A stretch of 64,000 nucleotides of DNA from Pseudomonas putida (GCF_028682455.1 NZ_JANHLD010000004.1:186001-250000); one strand, 5' to 3'. Positions 24,363-35,225 are shown, numbered from the stretch's first letter. Numbers and translations: made by a program. Notes: generated from the letters alone by a model not told the origin.

Positions 24363-25337
24363 ATGAGCCAATCCAGCGAGCTGATTCAATCCGCGCAGCG
24401 CACCATTCGCCTTGAAGTCAAGGCGGTAGAGGGCCTGCTGGCCCACATCGATGCCGATTTCGTCAAAGCCTGTGAGCTGATCCAGGCCTGCAAAGGGCGG
24501 GTCGTCGTGGTCGGGATGGGCAAGTCCGGCCATATCGGCAGAAAAATCGCCGCGACCCTGGCCAGCACCGGCACGCCCTCGTTTTTCGTGCACCCGGCAG
24601 AGGCCAGCCATGGTGACATGGGCATGATTACCCGCGACGATGTGATCCTGGCCTTGTCCAACTCCGGTTCCACCGCCGAGATCGTCACCCTGCTGCCGCT
24701 GATCAAGCGCCTGGGTATCCAGTTGATCAGCATGACTGGCAACCCCGACTCCGCGCTGGCCAAGGCCGCCGAAGTGAATCTGGACGCCCGTGTCGAGCAG
24801 GAAGCCTGCCCGCTGAACCTGGCGCCCACCTCCTCGACCACCGCGGCGCTGGTGCTTGGTGACGCACTGGCAATCGCCCTGCTCGAGGCCCGTGGATTCA
24901 CCGCCGAAGACTTCGCGTTCTCGCACCCCGGCGGCGCCCTGGGCCGCCGCCTGTTGCTCAAGGTCGAGAACGTGATGCACGCGGGTGATGAACTGCCCAA
25001 GGTACAGCGCGGCATCCTGCTCAAGGACGCGCTGCTCGAAATGTCTCGCAAAGGTTTGGGTATGACCGCCGTCGTTGAAGCCGACGGACGGCTGGCTGGA
25101 ATCTTCACCGACGGCGACCTGCGCCGCAGCCTCGACCGCAACATCGACGTACACAAGACCCTGATCGACGAGGTCATGACCCTCCACGGCAAGACCGCAC
25201 GCGCAGAAATGCTCGCCGCCGAGGCCCTGAAGATCATGGAAGACCACAAGATCAACGCCCTGGTGGTGATCGACAACGATGAACGCCCGGTTGGCGCACT
25301 CAACATGCATGACCTGCTGCGCGCCGGAGTGATGTAA
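24363..25337 (+). CDS. kdsD: Arabinose-5-phosphate isomerase
   Basis: KdsD converts ribulose-5-phosphate to arabinose-5-phosphate, the precursor of Kdo in LPS. The 324-residue protein has an N-terminal SIS domain (VVVGMGKSGHIGRKIAATLAST, residues about 43-64, then SNSGSTAEIV near 99) with the catalytic Lys, His, Glu and His pattern, followed by two CBS domains (about residues 205-324). The stop TAA lies directly against the kdsC ATG. Confidence 0.95.
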   Translation: MSQSSELIQSAQRTIRLEVKAVEGLLAHIDADFVKACELIQACKGRVVVVGMGKSGHIGRKIAATLASTGTPSFFVHPAEASHGDMGMITRDDVILALSNSGSTAEIVTLLPLIKRLGIQLISMTGNPDSALAKAAEVNLDARVEQEACPLNLAPTSSTTAALVLGDALAIALLEARGFTAEDFAFSHPGGALGRRLLLKVENVMHAGDELPKVQRGILLKDALLEMSRKGLGMTAVVEADGRLAGIFTDGDLRRSLDRNIDVHKTLIDEVMTLHGKTARAEMLAAEALKIMEDHKINALVVIDNDERPVGALNMHDLLRAGVM

Positions 25338-25862
25338 ATGACTGACAACCTGATGCACCGCGGCAAGGCCATCAAGCTGGCTGTCTTCGACGTTGACGGC
25401 GTACTGACCGATGGCCGCCTGTATTTCCTCGAGGACGGCAGCGAATTCAAGACCTTCAACACCCTCGATGGCCAGGGCATCAAGATGCTCATGGCTTCTG
25501 GCGTGACCACGGCGATCATCAGCGGACGCAAGACCCCGGTAGTCGAGCGACGCGCCAAGAACCTCGGCATCCCCCACCTGTTCCAGGGACGCGAAGATAA
25601 ATTGGTGGTTCTGGACAAGCTTCTCGGCCAGCTCAACCTAAGCTATGAGCAAGTGGCCTATCTGGGTGACGACCTGCCCGACCTGCCGGTGATCCGTCGA
25701 GTCGGCCTGGGCATGGCAGTAGCCAACGCCGCAGCGTTCGTTCGCGAACACGCCCACGGCGTCACTATTGCCCGAGGCGGCGAAGGCGCTGCCCGCGAAT
25801 TCTGCGAGCTGATCCTCCAAGCCCAGGGCAACCTTGATGCCGCCAACGCCCATTACCTGTAG
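25338..25862 (+). CDS. kdsC: 3-deoxy-D-manno-octulosonate 8-phosphate phosphatase
   Basis: KdsC removes the phosphate from Kdo-8-phosphate. The 174-residue HAD-family enzyme lacks a cap domain. The nucleophile motif is FDVDGVLTDG (residues about 16-25), motif II is TAIISGRKT near residue 56, the Lys is in EDKLVVLDKL, and motif III is YLGDDLPDLPVI near residue 110. It sits between kdsD and lptC, eight bases before the latter. Confidence 0.95.
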   Translation: MTDNLMHRGKAIKLAVFDVDGVLTDGRLYFLEDGSEFKTFNTLDGQGIKMLMASGVTTAIISGRKTPVVERRAKNLGIPHLFQGREDKLVVLDKLLGQLNLSYEQVAYLGDDLPDLPVIRRVGLGMAVANAAAFVREHAHGVTIARGGEGAAREFCELILQAQGNLDAANAHYL

Positions 25863-25870
25863 AGCGACAA

Positions 25871-26443
25871 ATGTTCAGTAAAAAAATCCGCACCATTGCG
25901 CTGTTCAGTGTGATTGCCGCGTTGCTGGTGGCAGTCGGCTACTGGAACATCGGCCCCGAGAGCTTTCTCGACAAACCGGTCGCCAGTGTCGATGAGAACG
26001 CCATCGACTACTACGCCACCAACGCCCACAGCGTACAGTTCCTGCCGGACGGCAAGCTGCAGTATGAAATGACTGCCGACAAGGTCGAACACCTCAAGGC
26101 CAGTGAAGTGACCTTGCTGACCAAGCCGGACCTGCAGATGTACCGCGGAACCACGTTCCCCTGGCACGTTCAGAGCGAAAAAGGCGAAGTGAACCCGGAC
26201 GGCAGCGAAGTAGAACTGATCGACTCGGTGCGGGTGGCCCGCACCGATGAAAAGAATCGCACGACCATTATCACCACCACGCGCATGACTGTGTTCCCGC
26301 AGAAGCAATATGCGCAAACCGAGCAAGCCGTTAGAATCGACGGCGCCGGTGGCGTAACTACGGGTAACGGAATGAAAGCGTATTTGAAAGACGGCAGGAT
26401 GGACCTGCTGTCCAACGTAAGAGGACAGTATGAGGCTCGTTAA
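25871..26443 (+). CDS. lptC: LPS export protein LptC
   Basis: LptC is an inner-membrane protein with one N-terminal helix (residues 6-24) and a periplasmic jellyroll that takes LPS from LptBFG and hands it to LptA. The 190-residue product has the family core YYATNAHSVQFLPDGKLQYEM (quoted in part, residues about 45-65) and ends LLSNVRGQYEAR. Its last 14 bases overlap the start of lptA. Confidence 0.94.
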   Translation: MFSKKIRTIALFSVIAALLVAVGYWNIGPESFLDKPVASVDENAIDYYATNAHSVQFLPDGKLQYEMTADKVEHLKASEVTLLTKPDLQMYRGTTFPWHVQSEKGEVNPDGSEVELIDSVRVARTDEKNRTTIITTTRMTVFPQKQYAQTEQAVRIDGAGGVTTGNGMKAYLKDGRMDLLSNVRGQYEAR

Positions 26444-26954
26444 AACCCTCCCCTTTTTGCTCAGCCTGAGCGCAGCACTGGGAAGCGCGAGCGCCTGGGC
26501 CCTGCCGACCGACCGTGACCAGCCAATTCGCATCCAGGCCGACAACGCGCACCTGGACGACAAGAAAGGCGTCGCCACCTATACCGGAGACGTCATCATC
26601 ACCCAAGGCTCGATGATGATCAAAGGCAACACCGTGACCATCACCCGCGCCGACTCCGGCGACATCGACGTCGTGACCTCGGTGGGCAACCTCGCCTACT
26701 TCGAACAGCAACAGAGCGCCGACAAACCGGACAAGATGAAAGGCTGGGCCGTCACTATCCAGTACCAGTCGCAAAAAGAACTAGTGGTCCTGACCGATCG
26801 CGCCAAGGTGGAAAACGAAGGCAACACCACCGAAGGCGAAAAGATCGTCTACAACACCAAGTCCCAGGTAGCGACCGCCGGCCGTGGCAGCAATGTGACC
26901 ACGCCGCGCCAACGTATCGACATGGTGATCCAGCCGAAGAAGAAGGCCGAGTAA
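26430..26954 (+). CDS. lptA: LPS transport periplasmic protein LptA
   Basis: LptA forms the periplasmic bridge for LPS. The 174-residue product has a signal peptide (LVKTLPFLLSLSAALGSASAWA, cleavage near residue 25), then repeated beta-jellyroll strands: DQPIRIQADNAHLDDKKGVA, TGDVIITQGSMMIKG and ENEGNTTEGEKIVYNTKS. It ends in a lysine-rich tail. The stop codon abuts the lptB ATG. Confidence 0.95.
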   Translation: MRLVKTLPFLLSLSAALGSASAWALPTDRDQPIRIQADNAHLDDKKGVATYTGDVIITQGSMMIKGNTVTITRADSGDIDVVTSVGNLAYFEQQQSADKPDKMKGWAVTIQYQSQKELVVLTDRAKVENEGNTTEGEKIVYNTKSQVATAGRGSNVTTPRQRIDMVIQPKKKAE

Positions 26955-27680
<726 letters not shown>

Positions 27681-27775
27681 GTTCGAAGCAGCACAGCGTT
27701 TGCCACGGGCCGCTGATCCGGTGAAATGCGGCATATTTGTTACCGCACCCTAGGCAAACGCTCCAACTTCAGGCA

Positions 27776-27781
27776 TATAAT
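27776..27781 (+). promoter_or_regulatory. Candidate -10 box upstream of rpoN
   Basis: A perfect TATAAT lies 79 bases before the rpoN ATG in the lptB-rpoN gap, giving a leader of about 70 bases. The -35 region (GGCAAA, 17 bases upstream) is poor. Confidence 0.4.
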
Positions 27782-27859
27782 TTGCTTAAAGTTGGCGCTT
27801 CGGTGCCCTTGTAGTGGATGGCGCATGTGCGCCGGCAAATAAGGTGTTAAGCCCCTGCC

Positions 27860-29353
27860 ATGAAACCATCGCTCGTCCTAAGAATGGGCCAGCAACTGAC
27901 GATGACCCCGCAGTTGCAACAGGCCATCCGTCTGCTCCAGCTTTCTACCCTCGATCTCCAGCAGGAGATCCAGGAAGCGCTGGAATCGAACCCGATGCTC
28001 GAACGCCAGGAAGAAGGCGACGATTTCGACAACAGCGACCCGATGGCCGACAACGCCGAGAGCAAGCCTGTCGTCGAAACCCAGGACACCAGCTTCCAGG
28101 AAACCACGCAAACCGTGGACAACCTGGAAGAAGGCGAGTGGAGCGAGCGCATTCCCAACGAACTGCCGGTCGACACTGCCTGGGAAGATATCTACCAGAC
28201 CAGCGCCAGCAGCCTGCCCAGCAATGACGATGACGAGTGGGACTTCACCACCCGCACCTCGGCCGGTGAAAGCCTGCAGAGCCACCTGCTTTGGCAGTTG
28301 AACCTGGCGCCGATGTCCGACACCGACCGACTGATCGCCGTCACGTTGATCGACTGCATCAACAACCAGGGCTACCTGGACGAGACACTTGAAGAAGTCT
28401 GCGAATCCTTCGACCCCGAGCTGGATATCGAGCTCGATGAAGTCGAGGCCGTACTGCATCGCATCCAGCAATTCGAACCTGCCGGCATCGGCGCACGCAA
28501 CCTGAGCGAATGCCTGCTGCTGCAATTACGCCAGTTGCCTGCCGCCACGCCGTGGATGAGCGAGGCCCAGCGCCTGGTCAGTGACTACATCGACTTGCTC
28601 GGCAGCCGCGACTACAGCCAACTGATGCGCCGCATGAAACTCAAGGAAGATGAGCTGCGCCAGGTGATCGAACTGGTCCAGAGCCTCAACCCGCGCCCTG
28701 GCTCGCAGATCGAGTCCAGCGAGCCGGAGTACGTCGTTCCGGACGTGATCGTACGCAAGGACAACGAACGCTGGCTGGTCGAACTCAACCAGGAAGCCGT
28801 GCCGCGCCTGCGCGTCAATCCGCAATACGCCGGTTTCGTCCGTCGCGCCGACACCAGTGCCGACAACACCTTCATGCGCAATCAGTTGCAGGAGGCCCGC
28901 TGGTTCATCAAGAGCCTGCAGAGCCGCAACGAAACCCTGATGAAAGTTGCCACCCAGATCGTCGAGCATCAGCGTGGCTTCCTCGACCACGGCGACGAAG
29001 CGATGAAGCCGCTGGTGCTGCACGACATCGCCGAAGCGGTGGGCATGCACGAGTCGACGATTTCCCGGGTAACCACCCAGAAATACATGCATACGCCACG
29101 GGGCATCTACGAGCTGAAGTACTTTTTCTCCAGCCACGTGAGCACCTCCGAAGGCGGTGAATGCTCGTCCACGGCGATCCGCGCGATCATCAAAAAACTG
29201 GTTGCCGCTGAAAATCAGAAAAAGCCATTGAGTGACAGCAAGATCGCTGGTTTACTGGAGGCACAAGGCATCCAGGTAGCCCGTCGCACCGTCGCCAAGT
29301 ACCGCGAGTCCCTCGGCATTGCACCGTCGAGCGAGCGCAAGCGATTGATGTAA
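27860..29353 (+). CDS. rpoN: RNA polymerase sigma-54 factor
   Basis: RpoN directs RNA polymerase to -24/-12 promoters, which fire only with AAA+ activators. The 497-residue protein has the glutamine- and leucine-rich region I (LRMGQQLTMTPQLQQAIRLL, residues 6-25), an acidic region II (residues about 50-110), the core-binding domain, a helix-turn-helix near residue 390 and the RpoN box ARRTVAKYRE near residue 475. It is the first gene of the rpoN-hpf-ptsN-rapZ-ptsO group. Confidence 0.98.
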   Translation: MKPSLVLRMGQQLTMTPQLQQAIRLLQLSTLDLQQEIQEALESNPMLERQEEGDDFDNSDPMADNAESKPVVETQDTSFQETTQTVDNLEEGEWSERIPNELPVDTAWEDIYQTSASSLPSNDDDEWDFTTRTSAGESLQSHLLWQLNLAPMSDTDRLIAVTLIDCINNQGYLDETLEEVCESFDPELDIELDEVEAVLHRIQQFEPAGIGARNLSECLLLQLRQLPAATPWMSEAQRLVSDYIDLLGSRDYSQLMRRMKLKEDELRQVIELVQSLNPRPGSQIESSEPEYVVPDVIVRKDNERWLVELNQEAVPRLRVNPQYAGFVRRADTSADNTFMRNQLQEARWFIKSLQSRNETLMKVATQIVEHQRGFLDHGDEAMKPLVLHDIAEAVGMHESTISRVTTQKYMHTPRGIYELKYFFSSHVSTSEGGECSSTAIRAIIKKLVAAENQKKPLSDSKIAGLLEAQGIQVARRTVAKYRESLGIAPSSERKRLM

Positions 29354-29434
29354 CGGCCCCTGAGGTGTGCCATCGCAGTTCAGTGGCAGGCGCAACACCT
29401 GCCTCTTATGCACCGGCAACAAAGGAGAAGCTGT

Positions 29435-29743
29435 ATGCAAGTCAATATCAGTGGACAGCATGTAGAAGTCACTCAGCCCCTGCGTGAGTATGTAGAACAG
29501 AAACTGAAGCGACTGGAGGGGCACTTCGACAAGATTACCAATGTGACGGTAATCATGAAGGTCGAGAAGCTGCAGCAGAAAATTGAAGCAACGCTGTTTA
29601 TTCCCGGCGGCGAAGTTGTTGCAAATGCCGAACACACAGACATGTATGCAGCGATCGATGCCTTGACCGACAAGCTCGACCGCCAACTGAAAAAACACAA
29701 GGAAAAACAGCAAAGCCTGCTGCAAGGTGCAGCGGCCCGCTGA
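29435..29743 (+). CDS. hpf: Ribosome hibernation promoting factor, short form
   Basis: The 102-residue protein is the short HPF type, which helps form inactive 100S ribosome dimers in stationary phase. It begins MQVNISGQHVEVTQPLREYV and contains the beta-alpha-beta-beta-beta-alpha fold with EHTDMYAAIDALTDKLDRQL (residues about 67-86) and a lysine-rich C-terminus. AAAGGAG precedes the ATG; the frame is open nine codons further upstream. It lies 81 bases after rpoN. Confidence 0.94.
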   Translation: MQVNISGQHVEVTQPLREYVEQKLKRLEGHFDKITNVTVIMKVEKLQQKIEATLFIPGGEVVANAEHTDMYAAIDALTDKLDRQLKKHKEKQQSLLQGAAAR

Positions 29744-29755
29744 TCCCCCTCATCC

Positions 29756-30220
29756 ATGATCCGACTTGAAACCATCCTGACCCCCGGCCGTTCCCTCGTG
29801 AACGTGCCGGGCGGCAGTAAAAAGCGCGTACTCCAGGAAATCGCCACCCTGATCGACCGGGAAGTTGCCGACCTGGAGATGCAGGACGTTTTCGAAAGCC
29901 TGTTTGCCCGGGAAAAGCTCGGGTCGACCGGATTCGGCAATGGTATTGCCATTCCACACTGCCGCCTAAAAGGCTGCTCATCGCCTATCAGCGCCCTGAT
30001 ACACCTGGAAGCACCCATCGACTACGACGCCATCGATGGCGCCCCCGTCGATCTGCTGTTTGTCCTGCTGGTTCCTGAGGCGGCTACCGATGCGCACCTA
30101 GAACTACTGCGCCAGATCGCAAGCATGCTCGACCGCAAGGACGTACGCGACCGGCTGCGCGCTGCCAACAGCAGCGAAGCCCTGTACCAGGTCGTACTGG
30201 ACGCACAGAACGAGCATTGA
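29756..30220 (+). CDS. ptsN: Nitrogen PTS EIIA protein
   Basis: PtsN is the last phosphoacceptor of the nitrogen-related PTS and regulates potassium uptake, carbon storage and other processes by protein contact. The 154-residue EIIA-fructose-type domain has its phosphorylated His at residue 68 in GNGIAIPHCRL. The gene starts 12 bases after hpf and ends three bases before rapZ. The phosphodonor EI-Ntr (PtsP) is not in the window; NPr is encoded by ptsO two genes on. Confidence 0.96.
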   Translation: MIRLETILTPGRSLVNVPGGSKKRVLQEIATLIDREVADLEMQDVFESLFAREKLGSTGFGNGIAIPHCRLKGCSSPISALIHLEAPIDYDAIDGAPVDLLFVLLVPEAATDAHLELLRQIASMLDRKDVRDRLRAANSSEALYQVVLDAQNEH

Positions 30221-30223
30221 TAT

Positions 30224-31078
30224 ATGCGCTTGATCATCGTCAGCGGCCGGTCTGGCTCCGGCAAGAGTACTGCCCTCGCTGTCCTTGAGGACAACGGCTA
30301 CTACTGCATCGACAACCTGCCCGCCGGGTTGTTGCCGCAACTGGCCGAGAACGCCCTGATCAACACCGAGCTGATGCAGCCCAAAGTGGCCGTATCGATC
30401 GATGCCCGCAACCTGCCCAGCCACCTGACGCGCTTCCCCGAACTGCTTGAAGATGCGCGCAGTCGTCACATCCAGTGCGATGTGCTGTACCTGGATGCCG
30501 ACGAAGACACGCTGCTCAAGCGCTTCTCGGAAACCCGTCGCCGTCACCCGCTGACGAACGCCAATCGTTCGCTGGCCGAGGCCATCAAGGACGAGACCGA
30601 GCTGCTGGGGCCGATCGCCGACCTCGCCGATCTTAAAATCGATACCACCAACCTGAACCTGTATCAGCTGCGTGATTCGATCAAGCTGCGCCTGCTCAAT
30701 CAGCCGGAACCCGGCACCGCATTCCTCGTCGAATCCTTCGGTTTCAAGCGCGGCATGCCGATTGACGCCGACCTGGTGTTCGATGTGCGCTGCCTGCCCA
30801 ACCCCTACTGGAAGCCGGAGCTGCGCGAGCACTCGGGTCTTGAACAACCGGTCATCGACTACCTCGCAGCCCAGCCCGATGTCGAGGAAATGTTCCAGGA
30901 CATCTCCAGCTACCTGCTCAAGTGGCTACCGCGCTTTGCTGCCAGCAACCGCGCCTATGTCACCATCGCCATTGGCTGCACCGGTGGACACCACCGCTCC
31001 GTCTACTTGACCGAGCGCCTGGGCCAGTTGTTGCAACAATCCTTGAAGAACGTCCAGGTTCGCCACCGCGACCTCTAG
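30224..31078 (+). CDS. rapZ: RNase adapter protein RapZ
   Basis: RapZ is a nucleotide- and RNA-binding protein that in E. coli guides RNase E to the sRNA GlmZ and so controls glucosamine-6-phosphate synthase. The 284-residue protein has Walker A GRSGSGKS (residues 7-14), the DNLPAGLLPQL segment near residue 30, and the RNA-binding C-terminal domain with GCTGGHHRSVYLTERL near residue 250. Whether a GlmZ-like target exists in Pseudomonas is not shown here. Confidence 0.94.
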   Translation: MRLIIVSGRSGSGKSTALAVLEDNGYYCIDNLPAGLLPQLAENALINTELMQPKVAVSIDARNLPSHLTRFPELLEDARSRHIQCDVLYLDADEDTLLKRFSETRRRHPLTNANRSLAEAIKDETELLGPIADLADLKIDTTNLNLYQLRDSIKLRLLNQPEPGTAFLVESFGFKRGMPIDADLVFDVRCLPNPYWKPELREHSGLEQPVIDYLAAQPDVEEMFQDISSYLLKWLPRFAASNRAYVTIAIGCTGGHHRSVYLTERLGQLLQQSLKNVQVRHRDL

Positions 31079-31098
31079 CCCACAGGACCACCGCCGCG

Positions 31099-31371
31099 AT
31101 GCCTGCTCGTGAGATCACCATCATCAACAAGCTGGGGCTGCATGCCCGGGCTGCTGCAAAATTCGTTGGCGTGGCTGGACGCTTTCCCTGCACGGTACGT
31201 GTAGGTCGCGCGCCTGATAAACTGATCGACGGCAAAAGCATCATGGCGGTTATGATGTTGGCGGCAGGCAAAGGCACCCAGGTGCACTTGCACACCGAAG
31301 GCGAGGACGAAGACGCAGCGCTCAATGCACTGGTCGAGCTGATCAACAACTATTTTGACGAGGGCGAGTGA
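31099..31371 (+). CDS. ptsO: Phosphocarrier protein NPr
   Basis: NPr is the HPr-like carrier of the nitrogen PTS, passing phosphate from PtsP to PtsN. The 90-residue protein has the phosphorylated His15 in NKLGLHARAAAKF and the conserved Ser47 in DGKSIMAVMML. I start at MPAREITIIN; the frame is open further back only inside rapZ. It lies 20 bases after rapZ and ends inside a terminator stem. Confidence 0.95.
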   Translation: MPAREITIINKLGLHARAAAKFVGVAGRFPCTVRVGRAPDKLIDGKSIMAVMMLAAGKGTQVHLHTEGEDEDAALNALVELINNYFDEGE

Positions 31372-31384
31372 TCGCCCTCGTTTT
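31359..31384 (+). terminator. Terminator overlapping the ptsO stop codon
   Basis: CGAGGGCGA (31359-31367) pairs with TCGCCCTCG (31372-31380) over a four-base loop that contains most of the TGA stop, and four Ts follow. It ends the rpoN-ptsO transcript and faces the convergent ZIP gene. Confidence 0.85.
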
Positions 31385-31387
31385 CGT

Positions 31388-32296
31388 TCAGGACAACACG
31401 GTATCCATCACCATCATCAGGCAGAAGCCAATGCATAGCCCCAGGCTTGCGAGGCGATGATGGCCATTGCTGCGTGATTCAGGAATGATTTCCTGAGTGA
31501 CCACCAGCAACATCGCCCCCGCCGCACACGCCAGTCCTAACGGCAGCAAGAGCTCGGCGACCGTCACCAGCCAGGCGCACAGCAACGCCGCCACCGGCTC
31601 GACCAACCCCGACGCAGCACCGATCAGAAAGGCCTTGAAACGCCCCATCCCCGCTCCGGCGAGCACCAATGCAATGACCAGGCCTTCCGGCACATCCTGT
31701 AATGCAATGCCCATGGCCAGGCTGTCGGCATCCGGCATACCTCCCCCCGCCGACACGCCGATAGCCATGCCTTCGGGAATGTTGTGGGCAATGATGGCAA
31801 TCACGAATACCCAGATCCGCGCAGCGATCACCGGTTGCTGCGGGCTGCCGACCAAGGCTTCGGGCGAACCGCCAGACACCTTGAGATCGACCAGGTACAG
31901 GCAGAAGGCCCCGAACAGCAGGCCGAAACTGATCAACCCACCCGCCCCCCACTTGTCCAGGCCGATTGCCTGAGCCGCATCCAGGCCGGGGATGACCAGG
32001 GAAAACGCCGTGGCCGCCAGCATCACGCCAGCACCGAAACCCAACAAGGTATCGGCCAACGCAACCGGCATGCTGCGGATCACCAGCACCGGCACCGCCC
32101 CCAGCGCTGTCCCCAGCGCACACAGGGCTCCGCCCTCGAGCGCGCGCATCATGCGTGGTTCAAGGTCCAGCCAGGCGAAGCCCTGGGCCACCAGCAAGGC
32201 ACAGCCGACCAGCAACAGCAGTGTACCCAGGGCCAGGCGAAACAGCCGCACGCCACTGATGGACATCACATCCGTAGGCATACCGGTAGGACTCAC
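31388..32296 (-). CDS. ZIP-family metal transporter
   Basis: The 302-residue inner-membrane protein has eight or so helices and two ZIP signatures: AHNIPEGMAIGVSAGG in helix 4 and LQDVPEGLVIALVL in helix 5, the metal-binding histidine, asparagine, aspartate and glutamate positions of GufA-type ZIP transporters. Likely substrates are zinc, iron or manganese. The GTG start overlaps the sodA stop (GTGA); an ATG five codons on is an alternative. If it belongs to the Fur-controlled sodA transcript, metal uptake would support the SOD; that is inference. Confidence 0.86.
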   Translation of the reverse strand: MSPTGMPTDVMSISGVRLFRLALGTLLLLVGCALLVAQGFAWLDLEPRMMRALEGGALCALGTALGAVPVLVIRSMPVALADTLLGFGAGVMLAATAFSLVIPGLDAAQAIGLDKWGAGGLISFGLLFGAFCLYLVDLKVSGGSPEALVGSPQQPVIAARIWVFVIAIIAHNIPEGMAIGVSAGGGMPDADSLAMGIALQDVPEGLVIALVLAGAGMGRFKAFLIGAASGLVEPVAALLCAWLVTVAELLLPLGLACAAGAMLLVVTQEIIPESRSNGHHRLASLGLCIGFCLMMVMDTVLS

Positions 32297-32904
32297 ACCA
32301 GGGCAGCTACATAGCGACGGTCTACCTCGGACCAGTCGATCACGTTGTAGAAGGCGTTGATGTATTCAGGGCGACGATTCTGATAGAGCAGGTAGTAGGC
32401 ATGCTCCCAGACGTCCAACCCCAGGATCGGCGTGTTCCCGTTCATCAGCGGGCTGTCCTGGTTGCCGCTGCTCTCCACCACCAGTGCTTTCTCAGGCGTT
32501 ACGCTCAGCCAGGCCCAGCCGCTGCCAAAACGCGACAGCGCAGCCTTGGTAAACGCTTCCTTGAAGGCCTCGAAGCCTCCCAGTTGCTCATCGATGGCCG
32601 TGGCAACCGCGCCCTGGGGCAGTCCACCGCCCTGGGGCGACATGACCGTCCAGAACAGGGAATGGTTGGCGTGACCGCCCCCTTGGTTGATCACCGCAGC
32701 TTGCAATTGGGGCGGTAGTTGCTTGACCGCAGCCACCAGTTGCTCCACTGGCCACTCGGCCCATTCGCTGCCTTCGAGCGCGGTATTTAGGTTGTTGATG
32801 TAGGTCTGGTGGTGCTTGCTGTGGTGGATCTGCATGGTCTGGGTGTCGATGTGCGGTTCCAGCGCATCGTAGGCGTAAGGCAAGGCAGGCAAGGTATGAG
32901 GCAT
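32293..32904 (-). CDS. sodA: Superoxide dismutase, Mn/Fe family
   Basis: The 203-residue enzyme dismutes superoxide. Metal ligands are visible: His in TMQIHHSKHHQTY near residue 26, His in GHANHSLFW near residue 80, and Asp/His in GLDVWEHAYYLLYQNRRPEY near residues 165-169. GWAWL and QDSPL near residues 125-145 favour the manganese type, as expected for the fumC-linked sodA of pseudomonads. The start MPHTLPALPYAY is chosen over a TTG two codons upstream. The gene before it ends two bases away. Confidence 0.93.
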   Translation of the reverse strand: MPHTLPALPYAYDALEPHIDTQTMQIHHSKHHQTYINNLNTALEGSEWAEWPVEQLVAAVKQLPPQLQAAVINQGGGHANHSLFWTVMSPQGGGLPQGAVATAIDEQLGGFEAFKEAFTKAALSRFGSGWAWLSVTPEKALVVESSGNQDSPLMNGNTPILGLDVWEHAYYLLYQNRRPEYINAFYNVIDWSEVDRRYVAALV

Positions 32905-32906
32905 GT

Positions 32907-33368
32907 TCAATGGATTCCGTAATGATGTGCCGACGACCCGGCATTTTCCTGACCGGCAATAACCACCGGCTGCGGGCCGTGGCTATGGAGCAGGCGCTCG
33001 GTACGCGGGTACTGGCCGTACTCGCTGATGAAATTCAACAACTCGGTGTAGGTCTTGCTGCTGTGGCGCAGCGCCGCTTCACGCAGCGCCGGCGCCAGGC
33101 GCTGATCCTGCATGGCCTGCAACAACCGTTGATGGATCGCGCAGAGGTACTCCGCGCTTTCCTGCGGCTGGTTCAGACGCAAGTGCAGATCCGCCAGGTT
33201 GTGATGCGCGATGACGCACACGGCCACCGCTTCATCGGCGTCATGCCAGCGCTCGAACAACACCTGGGCCAGGGCCAGGGCCTGCAAATACAACTCGCGG
33301 GCATCGACCAGATCCCCCTGGTCAAACAGGCGATTGGCGATCTCGGTGGTGCGTTTCCAGTGCTGCAT
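32907..33368 (-). CDS. Uncharacterised helical protein between fumC and sodA (orfX)
   Basis: The 153-residue product is helical, with a TPR-like pattern (ANRLFDQGDLVDARELYLQA, residues about 11-30, then AHHNLADLHLRLNQPQESAE near 54-73) and a C-terminal region rich in His and Gly (HSHGP, AHHYGIH). Pseudomonads carry an equivalent open frame in the same place, called orfX in the P. aeruginosa fagA-fumC-orfX-sodA operon. No enzymatic motif is seen. Its position suggests a role in manganese SOD or fumarase function. Confidence 0.82.
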   Translation of the reverse strand: MQHWKRTTEIANRLFDQGDLVDARELYLQALALAQVLFERWHDADEAVAVCVIAHHNLADLHLRLNQPQESAEYLCAIHQRLLQAMQDQRLAPALREAALRHSSKTYTELLNFISEYGQYPRTERLLHSHGPQPVVIAGQENAGSSAHHYGIH

Positions 33369-33388
33369 GACAAACCTCCAGCGCGGTA

Positions 33389-34757
<1,369 letters not shown>

Positions 34758-34765
<8 letters not shown>

Positions 34766-35159
34766 CATCAAGTCCTTGCATCAGTTCAGCGAAAGAAACA
34801 GAAGGCAGCAGCGTGCAGTTCGCCAATTGCAGGGCGTAAGGCTGCCAGCGCTGGCCATGCTCGCCACCGTCGAGCTTGCGCAGCTGCAACAGCGGCTTCC
34901 AGGCCTGGTCCAGGCACAGGCAGCGCCAATGCCAAGGCAACATGCGATCGCAGGCGGTATCCAGGAGCAGGCGGAAAGTGGTCAAGGCGACGGTCCAGGC
35001 GGAGGTGTCGGTGCAACACACCAGGTAGCGACCTTCAGCCAGGTAATGTTCGATCAAGCGCGGCTCGTCCGGCTCCATCGCGCACCGGATGCGGCGGCTG
35101 AGCCAGCGCCAGTTTTCGAGGTAGGGCAATTCGTGAAGGACAGGTTTCATGAACATCAT
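34758..35159 (-). CDS. fagA: FagA-like protein, Fur-associated
   Basis: The 133-residue product has no recognised domain; it is rich in Trp, Leu and Arg (ELPYLENWRWLSRRIRC near residues 10-26, CCTDTSAWTVAL near 48-59, LPWHWRCLCLDQAW near 74-87) with several cysteines. The gene occupies the place of P. aeruginosa fagA (Fur-associated gene A), the first gene of the fumC-sodA operon, directly behind a strong Fur-box promoter. The symbol rests on this synteny. Function is unknown. Its stop overlaps the fumC start region. Confidence 0.75.
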
Positions 35160-35165
35160 CGCCTA

Positions 35166-35184
35166 GATAATGATATTCATTATT
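35166..35184. promoter_or_regulatory. Fur box upstream of fagA
   Basis: GATAATGATATTCATTATT matches the 19-base Fur consensus (GATAATGATAATCATTATC) at 17 positions. It overlaps the -10 of the fagA promoter, so iron-loaded Fur would repress the operon. Confidence 0.85.
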
Positions 35185-35208
35185 AAGTGATAATCATAAT
35201 CAGTTCAA
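35180..35208 (-). promoter_or_regulatory. Sigma-70 promoter of fagA-fumC-orfX-sodA
   Basis: On the minus strand TTGAAC (35203-35208) and TAATAA (35180-35185) are exactly 17 bases apart, 20 bases before the fagA ATG. Both Fur boxes cover it. Confidence 0.75.
35183..35201. promoter_or_regulatory. Second, weaker Fur box overlapping the first
   Basis: TTAAGTGATAATCATAATC matches the consensus at 14 of 19 positions and covers the promoter spacer. Overlapping boxes commonly allow two Fur dimers to bind side by side. Confidence 0.6.
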
Positions 35209-35225
35209 GGATAAATAACAGAAAA

